Source of the DNA: Gillisella vitis
GTDB taxonomy: Bacteria; Pseudomonadota; Alphaproteobacteria; Rhizobiales; Rhizobiaceae
Length of the DNA stretch: 64,000 nucleotides
Direction of reading: 5' to 3'
Assembly (NCBI RefSeq): GCF_014204625.1
Contig: NZ_JACHLU010000001.1
Span: 558,001-622,000 of the forward strand
Shown here: positions 27,124-38,146 of the stretch, in pieces
How positions within the stretch are numbered: the stretch's first letter is position 1
Layout of the letters: each line of letters starts with the position of its first letter
Notes under the pieces: generated by a model
Seen by the model: only the letters and a program-made list of their open reading frames with translations
What the model was told of the DNA's origin: nothing
The model's database searches: none
Translations under genes and position numbers: made by a program

Positions 27124-27975
27124 TTAAGCAAGTCTCGGCATCCAGAAGGTGGGGGCAACGCCCTGCCCTGCCAGATAGGCTTTGAGAATCGCCTCATCAA
27201 TCTGGCCATTCACGCTATAGTCTGCCGCATGAATGCCGCCAGCGATGAAAAGAAGATCAAGCCCGGCATCAACGGCACCCTTCACATCCGTCGGCATCCC
27301 ATCGCCAATGGCGATGATGCGACGACTGTCGATCTTTGAACCGCGAATTTCCTGCGCTTTGGCAAGAGCCGCCTCATAAATCGGGCTATGCGGCTTGCCA
27401 GCATAACGGGTTTCGCCGCCCATTTCTGCGTAGATCGCCGCCAGCGCACCAGCGCAGGGCACCAGCTTATGGCCGCGCTCCACGATCAGGTCAGGGTTTG
27501 CGACAATCATCGGAAGACCACGCTGGCTCAAGCCTTCAAGAAGTTCGCGATACTCTTCCGGCTGTTCCTCCTCGTCGTTGAACAATCCGGTGCAGATGAT
27601 GACATCGGCCTCATCTGCGGGCACCAGTTCGACATCAAGCCCCTGAAACAGCGAGAGATCCTGGCTCTGCCCAATCAGAAAACCACGGCGCGATGCCGTT
27701 TCTATCAATTTCCGGGTCACATCCCCCGACGAAACGATGGTATCATAGGCCGTTTCCGGGACGCCAATCTGATCAAGCATCACTTTGACGCGATCGGACG
27801 GACGGGAAGCATTGGTAATCAGCACCACGGTGAGGCCCTTGGCGCGGGCCGCCGTCAACACGTCTCCGGCACCGGGAAATATATCAACGCCATTGTGCAA
27901 CACCCCCCAGACATCGCAAAGTACAACATCATAAGCGTCGGCTGCATCGAGAAAAGTGGAGAGGCGCTGGGTCAT
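27124..27975 (-). CDS. HAD-superfamily hydrolase, class IIA (TIGR01459-type)
   Basis: A phosphatase-like protein of about 283 residues. HAD motif I is LCDVWGVLHNG at residues 19-29, where the nucleophile Asp is followed by Trp, typical of this subfamily. Motif II is LITNASRPS, and motif IV is IGDGMPTDVKGA. It resembles NagD-type sugar or nucleotide phosphatases. The start at 27975 (MTQRLSTF) is preferred over the longer frame from 28017. The immediate downstream gene is ribF, so a link to riboflavin phosphate metabolism is possible but unproven. Confidence 0.88.
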   Translation of the reverse strand: MTQRLSTFLDAADAYDVVLCDVWGVLHNGVDIFPGAGDVLTAARAKGLTVVLITNASRPSDRVKVMLDQIGVPETAYDTIVSSGDVTRKLIETASRRGFLIGQSQDLSLFQGLDVELVPADEADVIICTGLFNDEEEQPEEYRELLEGLSQRGLPMIVANPDLIVERGHKLVPCAGALAAIYAEMGGETRYAGKPHSPIYEAALAKAQEIRGSKIDSRRIIAIGDGMPTDVKGAVDAGLDLLFIAGGIHAADYSVNGQIDEAILKAYLAGQGVAPTFWMPRLA

Positions 27976-28083
27976 GGAATTGCCTTGAGCGATTTTCGGT
28001 TGCCGCTGACATGGCAAAGGATAACGCCGATGGCAAGCAAAAATGGCAAGAGTTTTTGCGGCAATTGCGAACAGAGGCGGGAT

Positions 28084-29424
28084 TTATGCTGCCAACTGCA
28101 CCACCACCCCCATGCCCGCCGCCACGGCAAGCACCGTGGCAATACCGCGCTGAAACCAAAGCAGCAAAAGCGCAGACACCAGCGCAATGGCCAGTGCCGC
28201 CGGGTTGAGCGTCATCCATTCGGGAACCGGCAGCGACAACCCGATGGCTGCAATCAGGTCTTGATTGACCACCTTTGCAAACAACACATGCAGCCCAAAC
28301 CAGACGGACAGATTTAAAATCACCCCCACCACGGCAGCGGTAATGCTTGAAAGCACGCCATTCAGCAGCACATGCCCGCGCAGACGCTCAATCAACGGTG
28401 CACCGGCGAAGATAAACAGAAAGCTCGGCATAAACGTCGCCCAGGCAGTGAGAAGCCCACCCAAAACCCCCGCCAGCACCGGCATCATGCCGCCCGGCTC
28501 CCGAAACGCTGCCAGAAACCCGACAAAGGACAGCACCAGCACCAGAGGTCCGGGGGTGGTTTCAGCCAAGGCCAGCCCATCCAGCATTTCGCCGGGTTTC
28601 AGCCAGTGATAATGCTCCACCGCCACCTGCGCCACATAGCTCAGCACCGCATAGGCACCGCCAAACGTAACCAAGGCCATGCGGGCAAAGAATGTGAACA
28701 CATCCATCAACCGCTCCTGCCCCGAAAAAGCGGACAGGATCAGCAGAGGAGCCAGCCACAGGCATAGCCAAACAACAAGGGACGCAAGCGTGGTCTTGAT
28801 CGAGACAGGCTTTGGCTTTGCTGTGTCCGCCTGCTCATAGTTCGGTGATGGCGCAAAATGGGCGCGCAGCAGTCCTGCAACTGCCGCCAGCACGATCACC
28901 AGCGGAAACGGCAGGGAGAGGCAAAACAGCGCCAGAAAAGCCAAAGCCGCCACCAGCCGATGAAACGTTGAGGTCAAAGCCCGTCTGGCAATACGCAGCA
29001 GGGCTTGCAGCACAATGGCCAGCACGGCCGCTTTCAAGCCAAAAAACAGGCCGGCAACCCAACTCACATGCTGATACAGCGCATAAGCTGTGGACAGGCC
29101 GAGCATGATAAACAAACCCGGCAGCACAAACAGCAGACCTGCCGCCACACCGCCGCGCACCCCGCCATTCAGCCAACCAATATAAGTGGCCAATTGCTGC
29201 GCCTCTGGGCCCGGCAGCACCATGCAATAATTCAGCGCATGAAGAAAACGTGCTTCAGACAGCCAGCGCTTTTCATCCACCACGATACGGTGCATCAAGC
29301 CGATCTGGGCCGCAGGTCCGCCGAAGCTCAAAAAGCCGACAATGGCAAAAACCTTGCAAATCTCGGCAAAAGACACGGTTTTGGCATCATCCTGTCGCAA
29401 TTCAGGGCCTAAAGTGGATGTCAT
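28084..29424 (-). CDS. chrA: Chromate transporter ChrA (two-domain form)
   Basis: Inner-membrane CHR-family protein, 446 residues, that exports chromate in characterised members. The two homologous halves are both visible: the first has FLSFGGPAAQIGLMHR and VLPGPEAQQLATY; the second has VTFGGAYAVLSYVAQ and AETTPGPLVLVLSFVGF. About ten to twelve hydrophobic segments are present. No chrB regulator lies nearby. It is divergent from groES, so its promoter shares the 170-base region that holds CIRCE. Confidence 0.92.
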   Translation of the reverse strand: MTSTLGPELRQDDAKTVSFAEICKVFAIVGFLSFGGPAAQIGLMHRIVVDEKRWLSEARFLHALNYCMVLPGPEAQQLATYIGWLNGGVRGGVAAGLLFVLPGLFIMLGLSTAYALYQHVSWVAGLFFGLKAAVLAIVLQALLRIARRALTSTFHRLVAALAFLALFCLSLPFPLVIVLAAVAGLLRAHFAPSPNYEQADTAKPKPVSIKTTLASLVVWLCLWLAPLLILSAFSGQERLMDVFTFFARMALVTFGGAYAVLSYVAQVAVEHYHWLKPGEMLDGLALAETTPGPLVLVLSFVGFLAAFREPGGMMPVLAGVLGGLLTAWATFMPSFLFIFAGAPLIERLRGHVLLNGVLSSITAAVVGVILNLSVWFGLHVLFAKVVNQDLIAAIGLSLPVPEWMTLNPAALAIALVSALLLLWFQRGIATVLAVAAGMGVVVQLAA

Positions 29425-29469
29425 GCGCCCACCTTCAATTTTCGAGCATGATTTTTTTAACGCGCTGTT

Positions 29470-29498
29470 CTTGACTCAAGCCCACCTCGTCCTTATCT
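29470..29498 (+). promoter_or_regulatory. RpoH-like heat-shock promoter of groESL
   Basis: CTTGA at 29470-29474 and CCTTATCT at 29491-29498 match the -35/-10 pattern of alphaproteobacterial sigma-32 promoters with normal spacing. It is immediately followed by the CIRCE operator. Confidence 0.6.
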
Positions 29499-29506
29499 CA
29501 AGCCCG

Positions 29507-29533
29507 CTAGCACTCAAACAGACTGAGTGCTAA
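29507..29533. promoter_or_regulatory. CIRCE operator (HrcA binding site)
   Basis: CTAGCACTC, nine bases, then GAGTGCTAA: the classical HrcA inverted repeat with one mismatch in the outermost position. It lies 59 bases before the groES start codon, so HrcA should repress the operon at normal temperature. Confidence 0.95.
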
Positions 29534-29591
29534 CAATATCCATGCGGGGCCGTTTCGGCCCGCGAATGTCATTTGATCGAGGGATTAGACA

Positions 29592-29888
29592 ATGGCAAGC
29601 ACCAATTTTCGCCCACTTCACGACCGCGTTGTTGTCAAGCGCGTAGAATCTGAAGAAAAGACCAAGGGCGGCATCATCATTCCTGATACTGCCAAGGAAA
29701 AGCCAGCTGAAGGCGAAATCATCGCTGTTGGCCCAGGCGTACGCGATGACAAGGGCGCTCTGGTTGCTCTGGACGTTAAAGTTGGCGACCGCGTTCTGTT
29801 CGGCAAGTGGTCTGGCACTGAAGTCAAGCTCGACGGCGTTGACCTGCTGATCATGAAGGAAGCCGACATCATGGGCGTGATCGGCTGA
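29592..29888 (+). CDS. groES: Co-chaperonin GroES (Hsp10)
   Basis: The heptameric lid of the GroEL folding chamber, 98 residues. It begins with [12 protein letters not shown] and carries the mobile loop [23 protein letters not shown] precedes the ATG. groEL follows after 69 bases in the same operon. CIRCE and an RpoH-like promoter lie upstream. Confidence 0.98.
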   Translation: MASTNFRPLHDRVVVKRVESEEKTKGGIIIPDTAKEKPAEGEIIAVGPGVRDDKGALVALDVKVGDRVLFGKWSGTEVKLDGVDLLIMKEADIMGVIG

Positions 29889-29918
29889 TTTTAGCCCGAT
29901 ACCCCTTCTTCCTTTTAA

Positions 29919-31738
<1,820 letters not shown>

Positions 31739-31755
31739 GTTTGGGATTTATGAGA

Positions 31756-31780
31756 GGGCGGTCTTCGGACCGCCCTTTTT
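31756..31780 (+). terminator. Strong Rho-independent terminator of groESL
   Basis: GGGCGGTC, loop TTCG, GACCGCCC, then five T. A UUCG tetraloop closes the stem. Confidence 0.95.
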
Positions 31781-32379
31781 CTATGCGGTGAGACCACAAT
31801 CAAGATCCGGCGTAGGCCTGACAGTCGGCGAGAATAGAACGGCAACGCCTGTCAGCGATATGGCGTATTTCCTGCCGAGCAATAGAAAAAAGTGCACTAT
31901 CGCAACCCGATACAACTTTTGAAAATCTCAAAATTAAAAAATAACAATACTAAAATAGGAAAAAATAATATGAAATACCTGCGCCAGAACATCACTCAAG
32001 CCAATGAATTCAAATTTAATGCTTTTTTTTTGCATTAAATTTATGTATGTGAATTTTATTCATTTTCATACGCAACGCATCCTGTCATGCAGACATCGCA
32101 AACGCGGCTTTTCGACACACGAAAAAAAGAAAATATAAATTTATATTTCTCAACAAAACAATGTACATTTATGATGAGATTCAAGTAGTATTTAAAAAAA
32201 ATCGATAAATATATGTATTTGAAAAAACATATAAAGATACAATATAGTGCCACGCACAATACTGTTGACGGTGTCAGCAGATAAAAAATGAAGGAAATTG
32301 CAGATTTTGCAACGCAGGCCACTAAAACAGGGCATTTGGGGATGCTCTGACACATAAAAAGGCCTGTTCCGCACGTAAA
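31781..32379. other. AT-rich intergenic region after groEL
   Basis: About 600 bases, clearly more AT-rich than the rest of the window from about 31890 onward (many A and T runs). It contains an AATGC-T9-GCATT hairpin around 32020-32037. Open frames here have biased hydrophobic, Phe/Ile/Cys-rich translations and no ribosome-binding site, so I do not call them genes. It may hold the promoter of the ORF at 32380. Confidence 0.6.
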
Positions 32380-32805
32380 ATGGGGAATATCGTGTTTAAA
32401 ATTGCAAATTTGATGGATACGGACAGATTGAAACAGGACGATCAGGCCGATGCCATGAGCCGTTGGCTTATGCCCTATGGCATTGTCGAGGAATGGTCAG
32501 GAAATCTTGGCAGTGGTATCTTGAAGCTCAGCGCCGCCGCTGCGTCATTGCATGGTCTCAACTGCCGTGAATGCGGCTTACTGACTGTCACCCGGCGTTA
32601 CGAACACCGTGACCGTAATTCTGTTTTGGAATTGTTTGAAAAGGCTGCAACCAAAGCATCGTCCTTCTGCTATTCCACCACAATTCTGTCGGACTCCCAT
32701 ATCAATACCAGTCGTCCGGTTTTTTGTATGGGGCGCTCCGTCAACTCGGGCACAGCCTGTCCAGATGCAATTGTCGGCGTGTTTATTTTCCCAAATATCC
32801 AATAG
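32380..32805 (+). CDS. Hypothetical protein, 141 residues
   Basis: Not recognised. The translation looks like a real soluble protein: WLMPYGIVEEWSGN, a CRECGLLTVTRRY segment and a C-terminal VGVFIFP. Five cysteines are spread as CRECG, SFCYS, VFCMG and ACPD. No signal peptide, membrane helix or known motif is visible. The GTG at 32392 has GGGGA five bases upstream and may be the real start instead of the ATG at 32380. Codon use is close to that of its neighbours, unlike the AT-rich leader. I have the impression of similar short orphan proteins in other rhizobia, but cannot confirm it. Confidence 0.6.
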   Translation: MGNIVFKIANLMDTDRLKQDDQADAMSRWLMPYGIVEEWSGNLGSGILKLSAAAASLHGLNCRECGLLTVTRRYEHRDRNSVLELFEKAATKASSFCYSTTILSDSHINTSRPVFCMGRSVNSGTACPDAIVGVFIFPNIQ

Positions 32806-32858
32806 AGCGTGCCAGGCAAAACGGCACCGCCGCTTTGCCTGTTGAACATCCAGCAGCC

Positions 32859-33554
32859 TCAGCCGCCAAAAATCGTGCGCAGAATATCAACGCCGCGATC
32901 ATCAAAGCTGACATCGCCCTGCTTGTTTCCCGGGCCAATCACCACCACTTTGCTGCCAAGATCGACGCGCTCATAAAGATCCTCGACATCCTTATTGTTC
33001 ATGCGAATGCAGCCCGATGACAGATTAAGCCCGATAGACCACGGCTGATTTGTGCCATGGATACGGAAAATCGTGTCCTGATTGCCCTTGTAAAGATACA
33101 TGGCCCGCGCACCCAGCGGATTATCGGGTCCACCTTTCTGCACCTCAGGCAGAATGTGTCCGCGCCGAGCCTCGCGGCTGCGCATCTCGGCGGGCGGCCG
33201 CCAGCTTGGCCATTCCACTTTGCGGCCAATCTTGACAATGCCGGACCAGCCAAACCCTTCACGCCCGACACCGATGCCATAGCGAATGGCTTTGTTATGA
33301 CCTTCAACCAGATAGAGAAACTTGTTGTTGGTATCAACAATGATGGTGCCGGGGGCCTCGTTGGTGCTCAGGCGCACCAGACGGCGTTTGAATTTATCAG
33401 GAACCTGACGGGTCATCATTTCACGCGTGACAACGCTGCTGGCTGTGGAATTGGCCGCGTCATCGACTCTGGGAGCCGCAGAGACTGTGACGGGCAAAGC
33501 CATGATCACCGCCATGACCACAATCACTGCCGCATCTCTTCCTGTTATCTTCAT
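32859..33554 (-). CDS. L,D-transpeptidase (YkuD domain), secreted
   Basis: A peptidoglycan cross-linking or lipoprotein-attaching enzyme of the periplasm, about 231 residues. A signal peptide is visible at the N-terminus (AVIVVMAVIMALPVTVSA, then APRV). The catalytic YkuD signature is IHGTNQPWSIG...SSGCIRM, with the nucleophile Cys. The start at 33554 (MKITGRD) is preferred over 33611 because it begins the signal peptide. A second enzyme of the same type lies 104 bases upstream in the same direction; the two share long similar stretches (ARRYGVGVGKPGF in one, IRYGIGVGREGF in the other). Confidence 0.93.
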   Translation of the reverse strand: MKITGRDAAVIVVMAVIMALPVTVSAAPRVDDAANSTASSVVTREMMTRQVPDKFKRRLVRLSTNEAPGTIIVDTNNKFLYLVEGHNKAIRYGIGVGREGFGWSGIVKIGRKVEWPSWRPPAEMRSREARRGHILPEVQKGGPDNPLGARAMYLYKGNQDTIFRIHGTNQPWSIGLNLSSGCIRMNNKDVEDLYERVDLGSKVVVIGPGNKQGDVSFDDRGVDILRTIFGG

Positions 33555-33658
33555 TCCCGCGCTCCCCGTTATTTTATAGGAAAAAAATATCAAATTCTTG
33601 CTCAGCTGCAAGTCACGGATGTCTCTTCTGCCACACGTAACGACATTACGGTGTCAGG

Positions 33659-34435
33659 CTACATAACAATCACTTTGGTGCCAACCGGCACGCGGCCATA
33701 AAGGTCTGTCACATCCTCGTTGCGCATACGAATGCAGCCCGACGACACACCATAACCAATGGTCCAGGGCGCATTGGTGCCGTGAATACGATAAAGCGTC
33801 GAGCCGAGATACATGGCACGCGCACCCAGTGGATTTTCCGGCCCACCCTCCATTCTGGCTGGCAGGTAGTGGCCCTTTGCGGCCTCGCGTGCGATCATGT
33901 CCTGCGGTGGAATCCATGTCGGCCATTCGGCCTTGCGGGTCACTCTGTGCTCACCGGCCCATTCAAACCCCGGCTTGCCAACGCCGACGCCATAGCGGCG
34001 AGCCATGCCATTGTCCATCACCAGATAGAGAAAGCGATTGTTGGTATCAATCACCAGTGTTCCGGGCTTCTCCCCGGTCTGATAATGCACCACCTGCGGC
34101 AGAAATTGTGGCGCAATCGATGAGGGCTTTCGCGCTGGCATCATCGCTGCCTGCTCAATGGCCGGACGCAGTTGGAGAGGCTGCTGTTGCCGCAACGGCT
34201 GTGGCGCTGCGGGATAGGTCTGGCGCGGCGCAACCACTGCCCTCTGCTCAACAACAGACCGTGGCGCAGCGGCTGGCGACCTTGGCTTTACGCCCAATTG
34301 CAGCAGCCACGGAGCGGCCAGATCCGGGCTGACAATAACAGGCGGACGGGCCTGATAACGATCATCGGCCATCGCCACCGCCGGCAAAAGCGAAACGGCG
34401 AGGCAGGCACTCAACAACAACCGGGTCCGAACCAT
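33659..34435 (-). CDS. L,D-transpeptidase (YkuD domain), with Pro/Gln-rich linker
   Basis: A second YkuD-type transpeptidase, 258 residues. A signal peptide covers about residues 1-23 (LLLSACLAVSLLPAVAMA). A linker rich in Pro, Gln, Ala and Arg follows (about 45-105), probably a flexible spacer reaching across the periplasm. The catalytic domain then has IHGTNAPWTIG...SSGCIRMRNEDV. It is tandem with the previous gene, probably by duplication. The two may act at different positions in the cell wall. Confidence 0.93.
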   Translation of the reverse strand: MVRTRLLLSACLAVSLLPAVAMADDRYQARPPVIVSPDLAAPWLLQLGVKPRSPAAAPRSVVEQRAVVAPRQTYPAAPQPLRQQQPLQLRPAIEQAAMMPARKPSSIAPQFLPQVVHYQTGEKPGTLVIDTNNRFLYLVMDNGMARRYGVGVGKPGFEWAGEHRVTRKAEWPTWIPPQDMIAREAAKGHYLPARMEGGPENPLGARAMYLGSTLYRIHGTNAPWTIGYGVSSGCIRMRNEDVTDLYGRVPVGTKVIVM

Positions 34436-34634
34436 CGAAACACCCTCACAACAAAGCCTTCAGGCATGAGATTTCATCCACGCAGCAACCCTGTCACCAG
34501 AGGGTTGCCAAAATGGTAAACATGCGTTCATGAAACTTGGCACAAAACTGTAAAGCTTTCAGCAGGGTTACCAAGGGGTTGCCTGAACTGGTGAACAAAT
34601 GGTAAACATTGATAATCACGGAGATTCGGGGCCT

Positions 34635-35273
34635 ATGGAAAACACAGGGTTGATTGCGGATGAAACCGGGGCATTGCGCTGCTTCTGGCATGGTGGACTT
34701 ACCGATTATCGCCAGTATCATGACGAGGAATGGGGGCAACCCTTCACGGATGACTATCGACTGTTTGAAAAAATCTGCCTTGAGGGTTTTCAGTCCGGCC
34801 TGTCGTGGCTGACAATACTGCGCAAGCGCGAGAACTTTCGCGCCGCCTTCGCAGGCTTTGATTTCGAGAAAATCGCCCGGTTTGATGACAATGACATTGC
34901 ACGCTGCCTCGCTGATACGGGCATTGTTCGCCATCGCGGCAAGATTGTTTCCACCATCAACAATGCGCGCCGGGCTTTGGAATTAAAGGCCGAGTTTGGC
35001 TCTCTGGCCCATTATTTCTGGCGCTTTGAGCCAGGACCAGAGGAACGCCCAGCCATACTGGATTACGCAACCTTGCGGGCAAACCCCACCTCACCAACCT
35101 CAATCCGCCTGTCAAAAGAGCTGAAAAAGCGGGGCTGGAGCTTTGTTGGTCCCACCACTGTCTACGCTTTCATGCAGGCCATGGGGCTGGTCAATGACCA
35201 TATTGAGGGCTGCGTCTGCCGTAGCAAGGTCGAGGCGCTTCGTCATAATTTCATACGCCCCACCATGGTTTGA
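34635..35273 (+). CDS. tag: DNA-3-methyladenine glycosylase I
   Basis: Removes 3-methyladenine from alkylated DNA. The N-terminal RCFWHGG supplies the zinc Cys, and the C-terminal HIEGCVCRS supplies the other zinc ligands. Core segments YHDEEWGQPFTDDYRLFEKICLEGFQSGLSW and WSFVGPTTVYAFMQAMG are typical. The ATG at 34635 (MENTGL) is preferred; the upstream start at 34599 adds an unlikely leader. It is about 212 residues. It is divergent from the transpeptidase gene and convergent with the HAD gene. Confidence 0.95.
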   Translation: MENTGLIADETGALRCFWHGGLTDYRQYHDEEWGQPFTDDYRLFEKICLEGFQSGLSWLTILRKRENFRAAFAGFDFEKIARFDDNDIARCLADTGIVRHRGKIVSTINNARRALELKAEFGSLAHYFWRFEPGPEERPAILDYATLRANPTSPTSIRLSKELKKRGWSFVGPTTVYAFMQAMGLVNDHIEGCVCRSKVEALRHNFIRPTMV

Positions 35274-35277
35274 CATT

Positions 35278-35979
35278 CTATTCAATCGACGCAATCAACT
35301 CCGGCAGGTCTGTGATTGCCTCCAACTGCCGAAAGCGCGGGGCCTCCACTGGTTTTTCCACATGTTCAAGAACCCATGTCAGCGCGTGTGGAATAAACAC
35401 GCCCCAAGCCCCCACGGCCAAGGCAGGCACAATGTCTGATTTCAGCGAATTGCCCACCATCATCGCCCGTTCTGGCTCATCGCCATGCTTGCAAAACACC
35501 CGACGATAGGTGGTTGCATTCTTGTCGGAGACAATTTCCACCGCATCAAAAAAATCACCAAGGCCGGATTGGGCCAGCTTGCGCTCCTGATCGAACAGAT
35601 CGCCCTTGGTGATCAGCACCAGAAAATAGCGTCCTGACAAGGACTCCAGCACATCCCCGACACCGGGCAGCGTCTCCACCGGATGATTCAATAAATCACG
35701 GCCAATGGCAAGAATATCGCCAATGACCGTGCCGGATGCCCGCCCTTCGGTGATCTCCAGCGCCGTCTCAATCATGGAGAGCGTAAAGCCTTTGATGCCG
35801 AAGCCATAATAGGCCAGATTGCGCTTTTCCGCTTCCAGCAGACGCTCAGAAATCACCTGTGGATCAGCATAATCGGCCAGCAGAGAGCGAAAATTCTCTT
35901 CTGTCAGCCGATAGTAATGCTCGTTTTGCCAAAGCGTGTCATCGGCATCAAGACCAATGGTGGTCAGCGTTCGCGTCAT
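35278..35979 (-). CDS. HAD-superfamily hydrolase (phosphoglycolate phosphatase-like)
   Basis: A soluble phosphatase of about 233 residues. Motif I is GLDADDTLW near residues 9-17 with the two Asp. Motif II is VLITKGD. Motif IV is MVGNSLKSDIVPA. The start at 35979 (MTRTLTTIG) is preferred over the longer frame from 36036. It is tail-to-tail with tag (4-base gap). The substrate is unknown. Confidence 0.88.
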   Translation of the reverse strand: MTRTLTTIGLDADDTLWQNEHYYRLTEENFRSLLADYADPQVISERLLEAEKRNLAYYGFGIKGFTLSMIETALEITEGRASGTVIGDILAIGRDLLNHPVETLPGVGDVLESLSGRYFLVLITKGDLFDQERKLAQSGLGDFFDAVEIVSDKNATTYRRVFCKHGDEPERAMMVGNSLKSDIVPALAVGAWGVFIPHALTWVLEHVEKPVEAPRFRQLEAITDLPELIASIE

Positions 35980-36063
35980 GATCAACCCCGTCACACACTG
36001 TCGGCTCAGTCTAATCTGCGAACAACGCCGAGGCAATGCCGTGACAATTGTGTTTGAGAGATG

Positions 36064-37173
36064 TCAAGCCTTGCCCGACTTGATTGCCTCAACAAGCCTT
36101 ACCCAGCTCTGCGCACGGTTGGCCCAAGTGTAATTGTTACGCACAAACTCCATTTGTTGTTTGCGCCGTTCCGTTGCCGCTGCGGGATTTTGCTTTGCAT
36201 CCTGCAAGGCATTACACACAAAATCCACGTAATTGCGCGTGAGTTCGGCAAGGCTTGGCGTCATGGACATTGTCCGGCCAAAGCCATGCAATGTCTCCGG
36301 CAAGGCTCCAAGCTCCGTTGTCAAAACATCTGCGCCACAGGCCATCGCCTCCATGACGCTGATGCAGGATGTTTCTGCAAAGGTGCTTGGATAGCTCAGC
36401 GCTGCCGCATCGCGCAGATGCTCGGCAAGCTCCAGCTGAGATACCGGCGGACTATACGTCACACCTGGCAAGGCCCGCGCCCAGGCGTAGAGATATTCAT
36501 GCCGATCATTCTGAGCAGCCTGATCGTAAAGCTTCATGCCGGAAAACACTTTCAACTCCGTACCCGGCATACGCTCACGGATGGCTGGAAACGCTGCCAG
36601 CAACACATCCAACCCTCGAAACGGGGTCGAGATATAGGTCAGGATTGGGGATGCGCCCCTTTCGAACCAAGGCACATTGGGCACCTGCTTTAAAAAGCCC
36701 GGAGACACCGCATTTTCAACCACATGCAGGTTTTCCCGTGGCAGACCAAACCTGTTCACATAATGATTCAGCTGCCAATTACTGACCATGACAAAACCCG
36801 ACCACGCCTGCCACGTTTCCTTGTCGCTGAGCGGGCTCACAGCTGGCTGGTCCGCAGCATGGTGACAATAGAGCAGCATGGGAATGGATTTTGGAATGAC
36901 CTGCCGGAACTTATACCCCGCAGCAGCAGAAACAACCACAACCACATCAAACTGGCCAAAGCCTTCAGCCATGATTGTGCTGTTGGTTTCAATACGAACA
37001 CCATTGACCACGCGCTTTTCTTGCGCATGATTCATCAAGGTGACCTTACATCCAGCCTTGGCAAGCTCGCCAGAAAGATAACAAACTGCCGATTGGGTGC
37101 CCCCCAGCGGCATTCGCAAAGGCGTCTCAGGATCATAGCCATTGCCCGCTGGATCAATAAAAAGAAAATGCAT
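36064..37173 (-). CDS. Glycosyltransferase family 4-type protein
   Basis: A retaining GT-B glycosyltransferase, 369 residues, using a nucleotide sugar. The N-terminal domain has a Gly-rich loop (PLGGTQSAVCYLSGELAKAG). The C-terminal nucleotide-sugar-binding domain has STPFRGLDVLLAAFP and the E-x7-E motif (ETSCISVME). GGGGGCGAC lies before the ATG at 37173. The upstream gene is methyltransferase-like, in the same orientation, so a joint role in a surface polysaccharide or secreted glycoconjugate is possible. A MITE-type hairpin lies between them. Confidence 0.85.
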   Translation of the reverse strand: MHFLFIDPAGNGYDPETPLRMPLGGTQSAVCYLSGELAKAGCKVTLMNHAQEKRVVNGVRIETNSTIMAEGFGQFDVVVVVSAAAGYKFRQVIPKSIPMLLYCHHAADQPAVSPLSDKETWQAWSGFVMVSNWQLNHYVNRFGLPRENLHVVENAVSPGFLKQVPNVPWFERGASPILTYISTPFRGLDVLLAAFPAIRERMPGTELKVFSGMKLYDQAAQNDRHEYLYAWARALPGVTYSPPVSQLELAEHLRDAAALSYPSTFAETSCISVMEAMACGADVLTTELGALPETLHGFGRTMSMTPSLAELTRNYVDFVCNALQDAKQNPAAATERRKQQMEFVRNNYTWANRAQSWVRLVEAIKSGKA

Positions 37174-37243
37174 GTCGCCCCCAATATCAAAATAAGCTTC
37201 AACAGCGATCAGAAATCATCGATCTAAACAAATCGGCGTGCAT

Positions 37244-37283
37244 GAGAGTCTGCCTGGTTGAATGTGAACCGGACAGACTTTAG
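37244..37283. mobile_element. MITE-like element, hairpin-only copy
   Basis: Just the terminal hairpin of the dispersed element: GAGTCTGCCTGGTT, a short loop, then GAACCGGACAGACTTTA. Its end provides the TAA stop of the methyltransferase-like gene (37280-37282). Confidence 0.7.
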
Positions 37284-38035
37284 AGTGCAATCACCCTATG
37301 AACAATCTGGTAATCCTTGCTCTCCTCCCCCAGCGGCACAACGGGCCAATTCCAACTGTTTTGTGCAATCGGCGGAGCAATTCCAGCCAGCAAATCGGTT
37401 TTCTCACGTAAATCTCCGGTGCGATCCACGACATCAAAAGCAATATCGGTCACAAGGCAGGTTTTGGCCGCCACATGCGCCAACCCATCCAGATGAGCAC
37501 GGATGAGTTGCGCCAGACTATCATCCGGCATGGTGCCAACAGGCTCTTTTGCCAGCCGCTTTCTGGCCCCCATGCCGATTTGTGACAGCAGATTGGCCGA
37601 CACGACAAGATCAAGCCACGGAACGCGCCTGAGAAAATCCAGCGGTTCCGGCACTTTCCCCGCCTTGAGGTCATCGTAGCCAGACAAATCGCGCTCAATG
37701 AATTTGACGTTTTTCAAACCCTTGGCAGTCACCCAGCTGCGCACGCTGGCCACATGCACCAGATCGACCAGTACCACCGTATCAAATGCGCGGGAAAGCT
37801 CAAGAATTGGCACATCACGCAACAGGCCGGAGCCAAGCACCACGGCTGTGCGGCGTGGATTGATCTCAGCGGCAGCCCGAAGAATGGCAGCCTTGGTGTT
37901 GGCCTCATGCTCGGCCCAGTCTTTGGCGCAGCGGCGCGCCCGCGACCACAGATTGACGGAATAGCGGATAAAGGGCCGGTGTTCCGGCTTTGTCACCCGC
38001 CATGTGGCGGCATATTGCAGGGCTTCTAATATCAT
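37280..38035 (-). CDS. Predicted SAM-dependent methyltransferase-like protein
   Basis: A 251-residue protein, not assigned to a characterised family. A Rossmann-type glycine motif [12 protein letters not shown] lies near residues 65-76, followed by an acidic strand end (VVLVDLVH) and a later [13 protein letters not shown], matching the order of class I methyltransferase motifs. The substrate is unknown. Its stop codon lies inside the MITE hairpin. It is divergent from hisS, separated by about 110 bases. Confidence 0.65.
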   Translation of the reverse strand: MILEALQYAATWRVTKPEHRPFIRYSVNLWSRARRCAKDWAEHEANTKAAILRAAAEINPRRTAVVLGSGLLRDVPILELSRAFDTVVLVDLVHVASVRSWVTAKGLKNVKFIERDLSGYDDLKAGKVPEPLDFLRRVPWLDLVVSANLLSQIGMGARKRLAKEPVGTMPDDSLAQLIRAHLDGLAHVAAKTCLVTDIAFDVVDRTGDLREKTDLLAGIAPPIAQNSWNWPVVPLGEESKDYQIVHRVIAL

Positions 38036-38146
38036 GAAAGGCCCCTAGCATGGCTTGCTTGCGTCAGCCAGTCTTCGGCCTTGCCGCTCAGGACTTCATC
38101 CACTATGACATGCCACAAAATAATCATCAGACATTCGGTGCCGATC

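Noticed and set aside
28084..29424. Possible link of chrA to a metal-resistance island
   Set aside because: No chrB, no transposase and no composition change; it looks like an ordinary chromosomal chrA between conserved genes.
32056..32355. Minus-strand frame with a Phe/Ile/Cys-rich translation in the AT-rich region
   Set aside because: Low-complexity hydrophobic product from AT-rich DNA, no ribosome-binding site, no conserved pattern.
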